Shown here: piece after piece, positions 1-5,376 of the stretch
Layout of the letters: every line of letters begins with the position of its first letter
Position numbering within the stretch: the stretch's first letter is position 1
Origin: Streptomyces violaceus
GTDB taxonomy: Bacteria; Actinomycetota; Actinomycetes; Streptomycetales; Streptomycetaceae
Length of the DNA stretch: 5,923 nucleotides
Assembly: GCA_000715635.1 (NCBI GenBank)
Contig: KL569117.1
Span: forward strand, 33,075-38,997
Direction: 5' to 3'
Translations under genes and position numbers: made by a program
Notes under the pieces: model-generated
What the model saw: the letters and a program-made list of their open reading frames with translations, nothing else
Told to the model about the DNA's origin: nothing
Databases searched by the model: none

Positions 1-40
1 ACGCCTCCCTCGCGCCATCAGAGATGTGTATAAGAGACAG
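1..40. other. Nextera library adapter (non-genomic)
   Basis: Bases 22-40 read AGATGTGTATAAGAGACAG, the 19-bp Tn5 mosaic end used in tagmentation libraries. Bases 3-21 read GCCTCCCTCGCGCCATCAG, the primer-A tag first used for 454 and reused in early Epicentre Nextera adapters; the preceding AC fits the Illumina-compatible version. This is synthetic sequence that was not trimmed, not a transposon in the genome. Genomic sequence starts at base 41. Confidence 0.97.
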
Positions 41-70
41 GGTGAGGGTGCCGTGGGTCGATCCAAGCAT
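41..70 (-). CDS. 5' end of a leftward gene, truncated by the adapter
   Basis: On the minus strand an ATG at 70-68 opens ten codons reading MLGSTHGTLT before the sequence runs into the adapter. A purine-rich AGGAG lies 12 bases before the ATG and GCGGAAA lies closer, so translation initiation is plausible. Two copies of a 15-bp palindromic site lie 34-72 bp upstream, where a promoter and operator for this gene would be expected. Ten residues are too few to name a family. The product is unknown; a role in acyl-CoA metabolism would fit the shared operator but is only a guess. The start could also lie further downstream in sequence that is missing. Confidence 0.45.
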
Positions 71-103
71 CGTTTCCGCCCGCTCCTGTGAGACAGCCGC
101 TAA

Positions 104-118
104 CTGACGCTCTGTCAG
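104..118. promoter_or_regulatory. Palindromic operator-like site, copy 1
   Basis: The site reads CTGACGCTCTGTCAG: arms CTGACG and TGTCAG around a 3-bp centre, with one mismatch from perfect dyad symmetry. It matches the consensus CTGAYGNNNYGTCAG shared with 128-142 and 1722-1736. It sits upstream of the leftward gene starting at 70. Length and symmetry resemble TetR-family operators, but the regulator is not in this window. Confidence 0.5.
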
Positions 119-127
119 ATTACTGAA

Positions 128-142
128 CTGATGCAGTGTCAG
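128..142. promoter_or_regulatory. Palindromic operator-like site, copy 2
   Basis: The site reads CTGATGCAGTGTCAG, a second match to CTGAYGNNNYGTCAG. Its start is 24 bp from the start of copy 1, a little over two helical turns, so two bound dimers could lie on nearly the same face of the DNA. It is less symmetric than the copy at 1722-1736 and is probably the weaker site. Confidence 0.4.
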
Positions 143-264
143 GAACGGCCGTGCAGGAAAAGTCGGCGAGCGGGGGTGTCTGGAGGCGAGGGCGCGTGGT
201 TCCCCGGGGTGCCGGCCGGCAGGCGGGCTGGGCGAGGCCCCGAATGGCCGAGATGGAATGCTGT

Positions 265-1449
265 CTACACCGAACTGTCCCGCGCGATGGCCTTCGCGAT
301 GCGAACCGCGTCGAGCGCCAGCTCGCGCAGGTTGCCGCTGATCGGGTTGGTGAAGCCGGTGAAGTACAGGCCGGGGGCGGTCTTCGGGCTGCGGGCGCCG
401 TGCACGACCGGTTTGCCGCGGGCGTCGAGCACATCGAGGTGGCCGACCAGGCCCTCCAGGGCGCGGACGTACCCGGTGGCGGCTATCACGGCGTCCGGGG
501 AGAGCCGGGTGCCGTCGGCCAGCGCGATCTTGCCGTCGCCCTCGAAGGACTCCACGGCGGCCACGATCTCGACCTTGCCCCTGCGCACGGCATCGATCAG
601 GCCGACGTCCTGCACCGGGATCGCTCCCTGCTTCACCCGGGTGTACAGCCCGGTGTCGGGGCGTGGCAGCCCGTGCGCCGACAGGTCGGGGATCGCTACC
701 TTGGCCTGCACCCGGCTGATCCGGTCGACGAGCCCGACCGGCAGATGGCGTACGAGGACACCGCTGTACTGGGCGGCCCAGCCGGCGGTCGAACGGCGCA
801 TGATGTGCGGCACGGTGCGCACGGCCAGCCGGACCCGTGAGGCGCCGCTCTCCATCAGGTCCACGGCGATCTCGGCGCCGGTGTTCCCGATGCCGACGAC
901 GAGGACGTCCCGGCCGGCGTAGGGCTCGCCGTTGCGGTACTCCGCGGCGTGCAGGAACTCGCCGGTGAAGGTGTCACGGCCGGGCCAGTCCGGCAGGCGC
1001 GGGGTGTGGTTGTAGCCGGTCGCCACGACCACCGCGGAGCCGGTCAGCTCCCGTCCGCCGGTGGCGTGCAGCAGCCAGCCCGTGCCGTCGGGTGCGCGCT
1101 CGATCCGGGACACCTCGACGCCGGTGACGATCTCGAGGCGGTGGTGCTCGGCGTACTTCTCCAGGTACCGCACCACGTTGTCCCGGGACACCCACCGCCC
1201 GAACCGGCGCGGCATCGGCAGCCCGGGCAGGGCTGACAGGCGGCGGGTGGTGTGCAGGTGCAGCCGGTCGTAGTGGCGGCGCCAGGACGCCCCGACACGG
1301 TCGGACTTCTCCAGGACGACGGCCCGTATGCCCCGGGCGTGCAGCGCGTACGCGGCGGCGAGTCCGCCGGGGCCGCCGCCGATGACGTAGACGGGGCGGT
1401 CCGGTGTGGGGTGCGCGGAGGAGTGTGGGGTGGGCGTGGAGTCGGCCAT
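265..1449 (-). CDS. FAD/NADPH-dependent flavin monooxygenase (FMO/YUCCA-like, COG2072 type)
   Basis: A 394-residue class B flavoprotein monooxygenase that would use NADPH, FAD and oxygen to oxygenate a small substrate in the cytosol. The FAD-binding Rossmann motif GGGPGG is at residues 24-29, with the ribose-binding glutamate at E47 ending the second strand. The FMO fingerprint FxGxxxHxxxY is at 161-171, the NADPH-binding motif GIGNTGAE at 186-193, and ATGY motifs at 143-146 and 324-327. A C-terminal FTGF segment at 363-366 completes the FAD domain. The length is normal for bacterial FMO-like proteins. I chose the ATG at 1449-1447: the frame stays open upstream, but that extension is low-complexity, runs under the doxX gene and has no motifs. 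No good Shine-Dalgarno is visible; an in-frame GTG at 1467-1465 is an alternative. The substrate cannot be deduced, and no biosynthetic partner is adjacent. Confidence 0.93.
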   Translation of the reverse strand: MADSTPTPHSSAHPTPDRPVYVIGGGPGGLAAAYALHARGIRAVVLEKSDRVGASWRRHYDRLHLHTTRRLSALPGLPMPRRFGRWVSRDNVVRYLEKYAEHHRLEIVTGVEVSRIERAPDGTGWLLHATGGRELTGSAVVVATGYNHTPRLPDWPGRDTFTGEFLHAAEYRNGEPYAGRDVLVVGIGNTGAEIAVDLMESGASRVRLAVRTVPHIMRRSTAGWAAQYSGVLVRHLPVGLVDRISRVQAKVAIPDLSAHGLPRPDTGLYTRVKQGAIPVQDVGLIDAVRRGKVEIVAAVESFEGDGKIALADGTRLSPDAVIAATGYVRALEGLVGHLDVLDARGKPVVHGARSPKTAPGLYFTGFTNPISGNLRELALDAVRIAKAIARDSSV

Positions 1450-1456
1450 GAGCGGG

Positions 1457-1462
1457 AGCGTA
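1457..1462 (-). promoter_or_regulatory. Possible -10 box for the monooxygenase gene
   Basis: On the minus strand TACGCT matches the actinobacterial TANNNT -10 pattern and ends 7 bases before the ATG at 1449. Transcription would then begin at or next to the start codon and give a leaderless mRNA, which would explain the missing Shine-Dalgarno. No convincing -35 is present at 16-19 bp spacing, so support is weak. Confidence 0.25.
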
Positions 1463-1582
1463 ATCACGAGCCCGCTTGATGGGTCTCGGTCAAGACCGGA
1501 ATTGGTTGCGGATTGATCACGGCTGTAGGGGGAGGGGGTGGGGCTCGTGGCGTAGCGGGCGTGGTTGTGGCGGGCTCGTGAT
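1463..1582. repeat. 13-bp perfect inverted repeat with a third partial copy
   Basis: ATCACGAGCCCGC at 1463-1475 is repeated as its exact reverse complement at 1570-1582, 94 bp apart. A third copy of the core, GGGCTCGTG, lies at 1541-1549. The left arm sits 14-26 bp before the monooxygenase ATG, inside its promoter region. The arms could be binding sites of a regulator of that gene that loops DNA, or chance repeats in GC-rich DNA; each arm alone has no internal dyad. Confidence 0.4.
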
Positions 1583-1592
1583 CGTTCCTGAC

Positions 1593-1615
1593 GGGGTGCG
1601 GGGTGCGGGGTGCGG
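1593..1615 (+). repeat. Short tandem repeat (GGGGTGC)3 with extra GG
   Basis: Three perfect 7-bp units GGGGTGC at 1593-1599, 1600-1606 and 1607-1613 are followed by GG. Together with the G-runs at 1528-1543 this makes the divergent intergenic region strikingly G-rich on the plus strand. It lies in non-coding sequence between the monooxygenase and doxX-type genes. The rest of 1450-1741 holds only the promoter elements and repeats listed here; I see no RNA gene in it. Confidence 0.75.
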
Positions 1616-1678
1616 TCTCTGATGGGGACGGGAGGATCGGAGGCCGCGGTCTTGAGGGGTGGGCCGCCTCTGGACCTT

Positions 1679-1714
1679 CGCGGGGTCTTGCGGGCCCGCG
1701 GGGTCTTGCGGATC
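1679..1714 (+). repeat. 18-bp direct tandem repeat before the doxX-type promoter
   Basis: Two adjacent 18-bp units match at 16 of 18 positions; the first 15 bases, CGCGGGGTCTTGCGG, are identical (1679-1693 and 1697-1711). The second unit supplies the candidate -35 box TTGCGG at 1706-1711, so the first unit carries a second TTGCGG 18 bp upstream. It may be an activator site or a duplicated -35 element. Confidence 0.6.
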
Positions 1715-1733
1715 CCAAGATCTGACGTACCGT
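1706..1733 (+). promoter_or_regulatory. Promoter of the doxX-type operon, probably leaderless
   Basis: TTGCGG (1706-1711) and TACCGT (1728-1733) form a -35/-10 pair with a 16-bp spacer, matching the actinobacterial TTGNNN / TANNNT pattern. Transcription would start about 7-9 bases after the -10 box, at 1740-1742, essentially on the ATG at 1742. The -10 box lies inside the palindrome at 1722-1736, so a bound regulator would block RNA polymerase. Confidence 0.45.
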
Positions 1734-1736
1734 CAG
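1722..1736. promoter_or_regulatory. Palindromic operator-like site, copy 3 (perfect dyad)
   Basis: CTGACGTACCGTCAG has 6-bp arms (CTGACG / CGTCAG) that are exact inverted repeats around TAC. It is the best copy of the consensus shared with 104-118 and 128-142. It covers the candidate -10 box of the doxX-type operon and ends 5 bp before the ATG, a placement typical of repressor operators. A half-site CTGACG also occurs at 1588-1593. Confidence 0.6.
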
Positions 1737-1741
1737 GTCGC

Positions 1742-2191
1742 ATGGACACGATCTGGCTCGGCGGAGCGGAGTGGCTGGCCGTACTGCGGATCGGGCTCGG
1801 GCTGTGGTGGCTGGAGAGCTGGCGGCACAAGGACCGCAAGGCGTGGTTCGAACGGGGCACCGGCATCAAGTGGGCGGCCGGGATAGCCGCCGAGCACCGC
1901 TGGAAAGCCGTCCGTTCGGGCTTCGGCACGGTCGTCGCACCCCACCCGCGCGTGATGGCGTACGTCGTCGTCTACGCGGAACTCGCCCTGGGCCTGGGCC
2001 TGATCACCGGCTTCCTCACCCCGGTCGCCCTGGCCGGCGGGTTCCTCCTCAACGCCCTCTACCTCACGCTCATGATCCACGACGTCGCCGAGCAGGGGCA
2101 GAACTCGATGATGGCGCTGATGTCCGTGGTCGGGCTGTTCGGGATGTCCTGGCAGACGTGGTCGCTGGACAGCGCGCTGGGGCTGTTCTGA
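1742..2191 (+). CDS. DoxX-family integral membrane protein
   Basis: A 149-residue protein with four hydrophobic segments at about residues 10-27, 71-90, 92-112 and 121-140, joined by a basic loop (27-70) rich in Arg, Lys and Trp. The ELALGLGLITGFLTPVAL stretch at 80-97 is the typical DoxX/DoxD core, in which a helix with a conserved Glu precedes a Gly-rich turn. The family includes the membrane subunit of archaeal thiosulfate:quinone oxidoreductase and many bacterial relatives linked to redox balance, mostly without a proven reaction. I chose the ATG at 1742: the frame is open further upstream, but that part crosses the promoter and operator and is not hydrophobic. No strong ribosome site is present, in keeping with a leaderless start. 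Its stop overlaps the next gene's ATG (TGATG), so the two are probably translationally coupled. Confidence 0.88.
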   Translation: MDTIWLGGAEWLAVLRIGLGLWWLESWRHKDRKAWFERGTGIKWAAGIAAEHRWKAVRSGFGTVVAPHPRVMAYVVVYAELALGLGLITGFLTPVALAGGFLLNALYLTLMIHDVAEQGQNSMMALMSVVGLFGMSWQTWSLDSALGLF

Positions 2192-2610
2192 TGACCGGGC
2201 GTCTCGACCTGCCCGAACCCGACGCCTTCACCCGGACGTACTGGGACGCGGCGGCCGAGGGCCGGCTGCTGATCCGTCGCTGCCGGGCCTGCGGACGGGC
2301 CCACCACTACCCGCGCGAGTTCTGCCCCCGCTGCTGGAGCGAGGACGTCACCTGGGAGGCCGCGAGCGGCCGGGCCACCCTTTACACCTGGTCCGTCGTC
2401 CACCGCAACGACCTGCCGCCCTTCGCGGAACGCACGCCGTACGTCGCTGCCGTGGTCGACCTGGCCGAGGGGCCGCGGATGATGACGGAAGTGGTGGGGG
2501 AGAGAGGACTGCCCGAGGGGGAACTGTCCGCCGGGGTGGACCTGGAGGTGGTGTTCCGGGAGGAGATCCCGGTGTTCCGGATCACGTCCGGCGCTGGACC
2601 CGGCAAGTGA
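2191..2610 (+). CDS. Zn-ribbon/OB-fold protein (DUF35 type)
   Basis: A 139-residue cytosolic protein. It has an N-terminal helix (about 11-27) with the YWDAAAEGRLLIRRC pattern usual in this family. A rubredoxin-like zinc ribbon follows with C31-x2-C34 and C45-x2-C48, then a small beta-rich OB-fold from about 52 to 132 (TLYTWSVVHR at 63-72, PYVAAVVDL at 83-91). Family members are accessory subunits of thiolases, HMG-CoA synthase complexes and lipid-transfer aldolases such as the steroid-degrading Ltp2/ChsH2 pair, where the OB-fold holds the CoA part. No such partner enzyme is adjacent here, which is unusual; the partner may be the truncated leftward gene or lie elsewhere. The ATG overlaps the doxX-type stop by one base. 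The family call is firm, the precise role unknown. Confidence 0.92.
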   Translation: MTGRLDLPEPDAFTRTYWDAAAEGRLLIRRCRACGRAHHYPREFCPRCWSEDVTWEAASGRATLYTWSVVHRNDLPPFAERTPYVAAVVDLAEGPRMMTEVVGERGLPEGELSAGVDLEVVFREEIPVFRITSGAGPGK

Positions 2611-2646
2611 GGTGCCCCCTCCCTCCCCACGGGCTTGAATGTCCCC

Positions 2647-3267
2647 ATGGCCCCCATACGCGACCAGTCCCCGACTGCTCTCCCCGAACTCCACGGCCAC
2701 GGCCTCCGTCTTCGCCCCTGGGACGCCACGTCCGGCGCCGACGTCGAGACGTGGCTCTGCGGCATGCGGGACCCGGAGTTCCGGCGCTGGAACACCCCGC
2801 TGAGGCTGGTCACGGACCGGGCGAGCGCCCGGGAGTCGCTGCTCGCGCGGGCGCAGAGTGCCGTGGAGGGCACGTCGGTGTCGTTCCGGGTCGCGGACGC
2901 GCGCAGTGATACGCCCCTGGGGCACATCGGCGTCAACGAGATCAAGTACCACCTGAAGGTCGCCCGCGTCGGCTATTGGGTGCTCCCCGAGGCCCGCGGC
3001 CAGGGCGTTGCCACCCGGGCCCTGCTGCTCGCCACCCGCTGGGCCTTCGCCGAACTCGGCCTGCACCGGGTTGAGCTGGACCATGCGGTCGGTCACGACG
3101 TGTCGTGCCGGATAGCCGAGCGGTGCGGTTTCGCGTACGAGGGGACCCTGCGCGGGGCGATCTTCCAGGAGGGCCGGCACGACGCGTTCAGGGACGCCCA
3201 TCTGCACGCGCGGCTGGCGACGGATCCGGAACCGGAACCGGAGGCGAGCGGAGGGCCTCGGGCGTAA
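2647..3267 (+). CDS. GNAT acetyltransferase, RimJ/RimL-like
   Basis: A 206-residue GNAT-fold enzyme that would transfer acetyl from acetyl-CoA to an amine, in the RimJ/RimL (Acetyltransf_3) branch. The first strand is LRLRPWD at 20-26. The acetyl-CoA pyrophosphate loop RGQGVA is at 117-122 after the VGYWVLPEA strand (108-116). The C-terminal motif CRIAERCGFAYEG at 154-166 is the usual SxxVAEKxGF element with Cys in place of the first Ser. The tail after about 190 is acidic with a PEPEPE run and probably disordered. The start is the ATG at 2647, 36 bp after the preceding stop; an in-frame TTG at 2635 is possible. No Shine-Dalgarno is visible, so it may depend on translation of the upstream genes or on an unseen promoter. 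The substrate is unknown. Confidence 0.9.
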   Translation: MAPIRDQSPTALPELHGHGLRLRPWDATSGADVETWLCGMRDPEFRRWNTPLRLVTDRASARESLLARAQSAVEGTSVSFRVADARSDTPLGHIGVNEIKYHLKVARVGYWVLPEARGQGVATRALLLATRWAFAELGLHRVELDHAVGHDVSCRIAERCGFAYEGTLRGAIFQEGRHDAFRDAHLHARLATDPEPEPEASGGPRA

Positions 3268-3307
3268 TTCGGAGGTGCCGGCGGGGGTGCGGGCGCCACC
3301 ATGGGGC

Positions 3308-4165
3308 ATGCGCACCGACGACTGGCACCTCACTCAGGACATCGACGACTTTCTCGCCCGCGCGGGCACCTTCCTCCGCTCCCAACCGGCGCTGCACACC
3401 GTCCCGTTGAATGTCACGGAGACGCTGCGCACACGCGGACGGCATGTCTACGGTGACGGGGTGCCGGAGTTCGGCGTACTGGAGCGGGACGGGGCCGTCC
3501 GGGCTTCGTTCTTCCGCACTCCGCCCCACTGGCTGAACCTCACCGCCCTCACCCCCGAGGAAGCCGACACCCTCGCGGCGCGACTGGCCGCGCTCGGGCA
3601 GCGACTGCCCGGCGTGAACGCCGACCGCGACACCGCCGCCGCCTTCACCGAGGCCTGGCAGCGGCACACGGGCGCCACGGCCACCCTCCGTCAGCGCCAG
3701 CGGCTCTACCGGCTCGGCACCCTGACCGTGCCCGACCCCGCACCGCCCGGCGGGCCCCGGATCGCCGTCGAGGCGGACCGCGCCCAACTCATCCGCTGGC
3801 ACGCGGAGTTCACCGAGGCCATCGGTATGGCCATCGCCCGGGACGCCGGTGAGTGGGCGGACGCCCGCATCGAACAGGGCGGCATCACCTTCTGGGAGGC
3901 CCCGGACGGCACGCCCGTCGCCATGGCCGGCAGGACCCCTCTGATCGCCGGCCAGATCCGCGTCGCCCTGGTCTACACCCCACCCCACCTCCGCGGCCGC
4001 GGCTACGCGGGCGCGGCCACGGCCGAGATCAGCCGCACCGCCCTCGCCTCCGGCGCACAGGAAGTGCTGCTCTTCACCGACCTGGCGAACCCGACCAGCA
4101 ACGGGCTGTACCAGCGGATCGGGTACCGGGCGGTGGCTGACTTCGCTGTGTACGACTTCGGATAG
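3308..4165 (+). CDS. GNAT-family acetyltransferase with an extra N-terminal domain
   Basis: A 285-residue protein whose C-terminal half is a GNAT acetyltransferase: strand VALVYTPPHL at 219-228, acetyl-CoA loop RGRGYA at 229-234, and the closing NPTSNGLYQRIGYR motif at 261-274, with the catalytic-type Tyr at 268. The first 140 or so residues form a separate domain beginning WHLTQDIDDFLARAG, as in the predicted acetyltransferases of COG3393. I chose the ATG at 3308 because the protein then begins directly with this conserved N-terminus. In-frame GTG codons at 3275 and 3287 are alternatives, and GGAGG at 3271-3275 is a possible ribosome site for the GTG at 3287. It is 40 bp downstream of the other GNAT gene and unrelated to it beyond the fold, so it is not a recent duplicate. 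The substrate is unknown. Confidence 0.9.
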   Translation: MRTDDWHLTQDIDDFLARAGTFLRSQPALHTVPLNVTETLRTRGRHVYGDGVPEFGVLERDGAVRASFFRTPPHWLNLTALTPEEADTLAARLAALGQRLPGVNADRDTAAAFTEAWQRHTGATATLRQRQRLYRLGTLTVPDPAPPGGPRIAVEADRAQLIRWHAEFTEAIGMAIARDAGEWADARIEQGGITFWEAPDGTPVAMAGRTPLIAGQIRVALVYTPPHLRGRGYAGAATAEISRTALASGAQEVLLFTDLANPTSNGLYQRIGYRAVADFAVYDFG

Positions 4166-4176
4166 CGCCACGGGTC

Positions 4177-5343
4177 TCACCAGAACGTGAGCGTCAGCTT
4201 GAACCAGGCGGCGCCCTCCCGGTCGGTGTTCTCGGCGTTCAGCGTCTCGGTCGCCAGTACGGCGAAGGCTCGCTCCTCGAGTCCGAGGAATGCCCGTACG
4301 ATCGCGCACTCCGGGGCGTCGTCCCTGAGTACGTGCTCGGCGGTGGCCTCGTCGAGCCTGCCCAGATTCCAGAGCAACTCGACGATCGGGGCGGCCCGCT
4401 CGCCGCCGCGCTCGGTGACGAAACCGCCCACGAAGCTCTTGGCGATGTCCTTCGCGAACGGGTTGAGATTCGCCATCCACTCCCTGCGCAGCCACAGTTC
4501 CGCACGGGTCACCCGCTCACGCGAGTCCAGGTCGAGCGTGAGGTCCACGTGTTCCTGAAAGCCGCCGGTCTTGAGGCGCACCTTCGTTCTGTCCGCCTCG
4601 GTCGTACGGCCGTCTGCCGTCTCCCACACGTGGAAGAAGTCGAAGAAGTCGCCGCCTCGCAGGTCCGCGTACGGCACGAGGGTGGGCTCCCCGGAGAGGT
4701 CGCCCCACTCCGACGGCCACAGGAAGGCTGAGAAGACGACCTTGGCGAGATCGGCCCTGGAGATGATCCAGCCGTTCCCGTGCTCCACCGCGTCCACGCC
4801 CGCCGCGTTGTGCTCGCGGCACAGCAAGGAGCGACCTGGCCAGGGGTCGTGGAAGAGGACTGAATCGTCGTCGGCGGCCTTCAGATTGATGCAGTGCCCG
4901 GAGCGGCCGTCGTACACCTGGACGGCCGTCCCCTTGGCGTCCCGCGTGATGAGAGCCCTGGCCAGGAGGTCGACCAGAGCGGTCGGGGGGAAGGCGATCA
5001 CGCGGTCGATCGCGGAGGTCGGCACCTCGGGTCGCCCGGCCGCGAGAAGGCAGACCGGATGCATGCCGGAGAACAGACCGAACGTGCGCCAGGTCTGTTC
5101 CAGGGTGGCGCCCCGGTGCGGGTCGCCATACAGTTCCCGCCCCTCTGGGGTGCTGCTCAGTTGGGCGAACGCCGCTTCCAGGATCTCGACACCCAGCGAC
5201 CGGGGCACGGCGCGGGCCCGCGTCTCGTCCTGGGGAGCCGATGGATCGGCCGACTCTGCCGGATCCGCGCCCTGCTGGAACAAGTCCCGCTGGCCCGGCT
5301 GTTGTTGGACCGGGCCGGCACCGGAGAACAGAATTTCTTCCAC
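4177..5343 (-). CDS. Protein of unknown function with papain/C39-like His-Asp signature
   Basis: A 388-residue protein I cannot assign to a named family. Residues 1-48 are Gln/Pro/Ala/Asp-rich and probably disordered. Residues 50-210 contain GRSGHCINL (147-155) and VLFHDPWPG (162-170): a His and an Asp 16 residues apart in consecutive strands, as in C39-like peptidases and transglutaminase-like folds. The usual Gln-x-Cys-Gly nucleophile motif is absent; C98 and C151 are the only nearby Cys before the Asp, so catalysis is uncertain. A second domain (about 220-388) has acidic-aromatic GDFFDFFHVWE at 231-241, amphipathic strands and helices, and ends in LTLTFW. No signal peptide or membrane helix is visible, so it is probably cytosolic. 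The GTG start at 5343 is forced by an in-frame TAA 9 bp upstream and no earlier start. It diverges from the next gene across 33 bp. Confidence 0.82.
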   Translation of the reverse strand: MEEILFSGAGPVQQQPGQRDLFQQGADPAESADPSAPQDETRARAVPRSLGVEILEAAFAQLSSTPEGRELYGDPHRGATLEQTWRTFGLFSGMHPVCLLAAGRPEVPTSAIDRVIAFPPTALVDLLARALITRDAKGTAVQVYDGRSGHCINLKAADDDSVLFHDPWPGRSLLCREHNAAGVDAVEHGNGWIISRADLAKVVFSAFLWPSEWGDLSGEPTLVPYADLRGGDFFDFFHVWETADGRTTEADRTKVRLKTGGFQEHVDLTLDLDSRERVTRAELWLRREWMANLNPFAKDIAKSFVGGFVTERGGERAAPIVELLWNLGRLDEATAEHVLRDDAPECAIVRAFLGLEERAFAVLATETLNAENTDREGAAWFKLTLTFW

Positions 5344-5349
5344 CGAAAT

Positions 5350-5355
5350 ACGTTA
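5350..5355 (-). promoter_or_regulatory. Candidate -10 box for the 388-residue gene
   Basis: TAACGT on the minus strand fits TANNNT and ends 6 bases before the GTG at 5343, which would put the transcript start on or next to the start codon. No good -35 is visible 16-18 bp upstream, where the sequence is AT-rich. No Shine-Dalgarno precedes the GTG. Confidence 0.35.
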
Positions 5356-5364
5356 CCCAGCAGA

Positions 5365-5370
5365 TAGCAT
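5365..5370 (+). promoter_or_regulatory. Candidate -10 box for the zinc-ribbon membrane gene
   Basis: TAGCAT fits the actinobacterial TAGNNT -10 pattern and ends 6 bases before the GTG at 5377, predicting a leaderless transcript. Only 9 bp separate it from the opposing -10 box at 5350-5355, so RNA polymerase could hardly occupy both promoters at once. No clear -35 is present. Confidence 0.4.
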
Positions 5371-5376
5371 GAAAAT

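Noticed and set aside
202..221. Adjacent palindromes CCCCGGGG and TGCCGGCCGGCA as a terminator for the monooxygenase gene
   Set aside because: They lie 44-63 bases past the stop, but neither leaves a normal loop with a long stem and there is no T-run. Termination here cannot be supported.
131..922. Plus-strand frames of 234-263 codons over the monooxygenase
   Set aside because: Antisense shadows produced by GC-rich codon structure; the minus-strand frame carries all the FMO motifs.
1475..1494. CTTGA-N10-TCAAG inverted repeat before the monooxygenase gene
   Set aside because: Arms are only 5 bp with a 10-bp spacer and there is no second copy; likely chance, although the position would suit an operator.
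1610..1741. Upstream extension of the doxX-type gene
   Set aside because: It would cross the tandem repeats, the promoter and the palindromic operator, and its residues are not membrane-like.
1450..1929. Upstream in-frame extension of the monooxygenase (a 554-codon frame)
   Set aside because: The extra 160 residues are Pro/Ser/Arg-rich low complexity, lie antisense to the doxX-type gene and cross its promoter. The FAD motif sits at the usual distance from the ATG at 1449.
3295..3304. Perfect vertebrate Kozak sequence GCCACCATGG
   Set aside because: It is in bacterial-style sequence, and the ATG at 3301 is out of frame with the GNAT gene that starts at 3308. Chance match in GC-rich DNA; no vector or eukaryotic sequence surrounds it.
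2059..3333. Long minus-strand frame of 424 codons
   Set aside because: Shadow frame opposite the DUF35 and first GNAT genes, which have clear motifs; its own translation is Gly/Pro/Arg-rich without domains.
3188..4495. Long minus-strand frame of 435 codons
   Set aside because: Shadow opposite the second GNAT gene that also overlaps the real minus-strand gene in another frame; no recognisable motifs.
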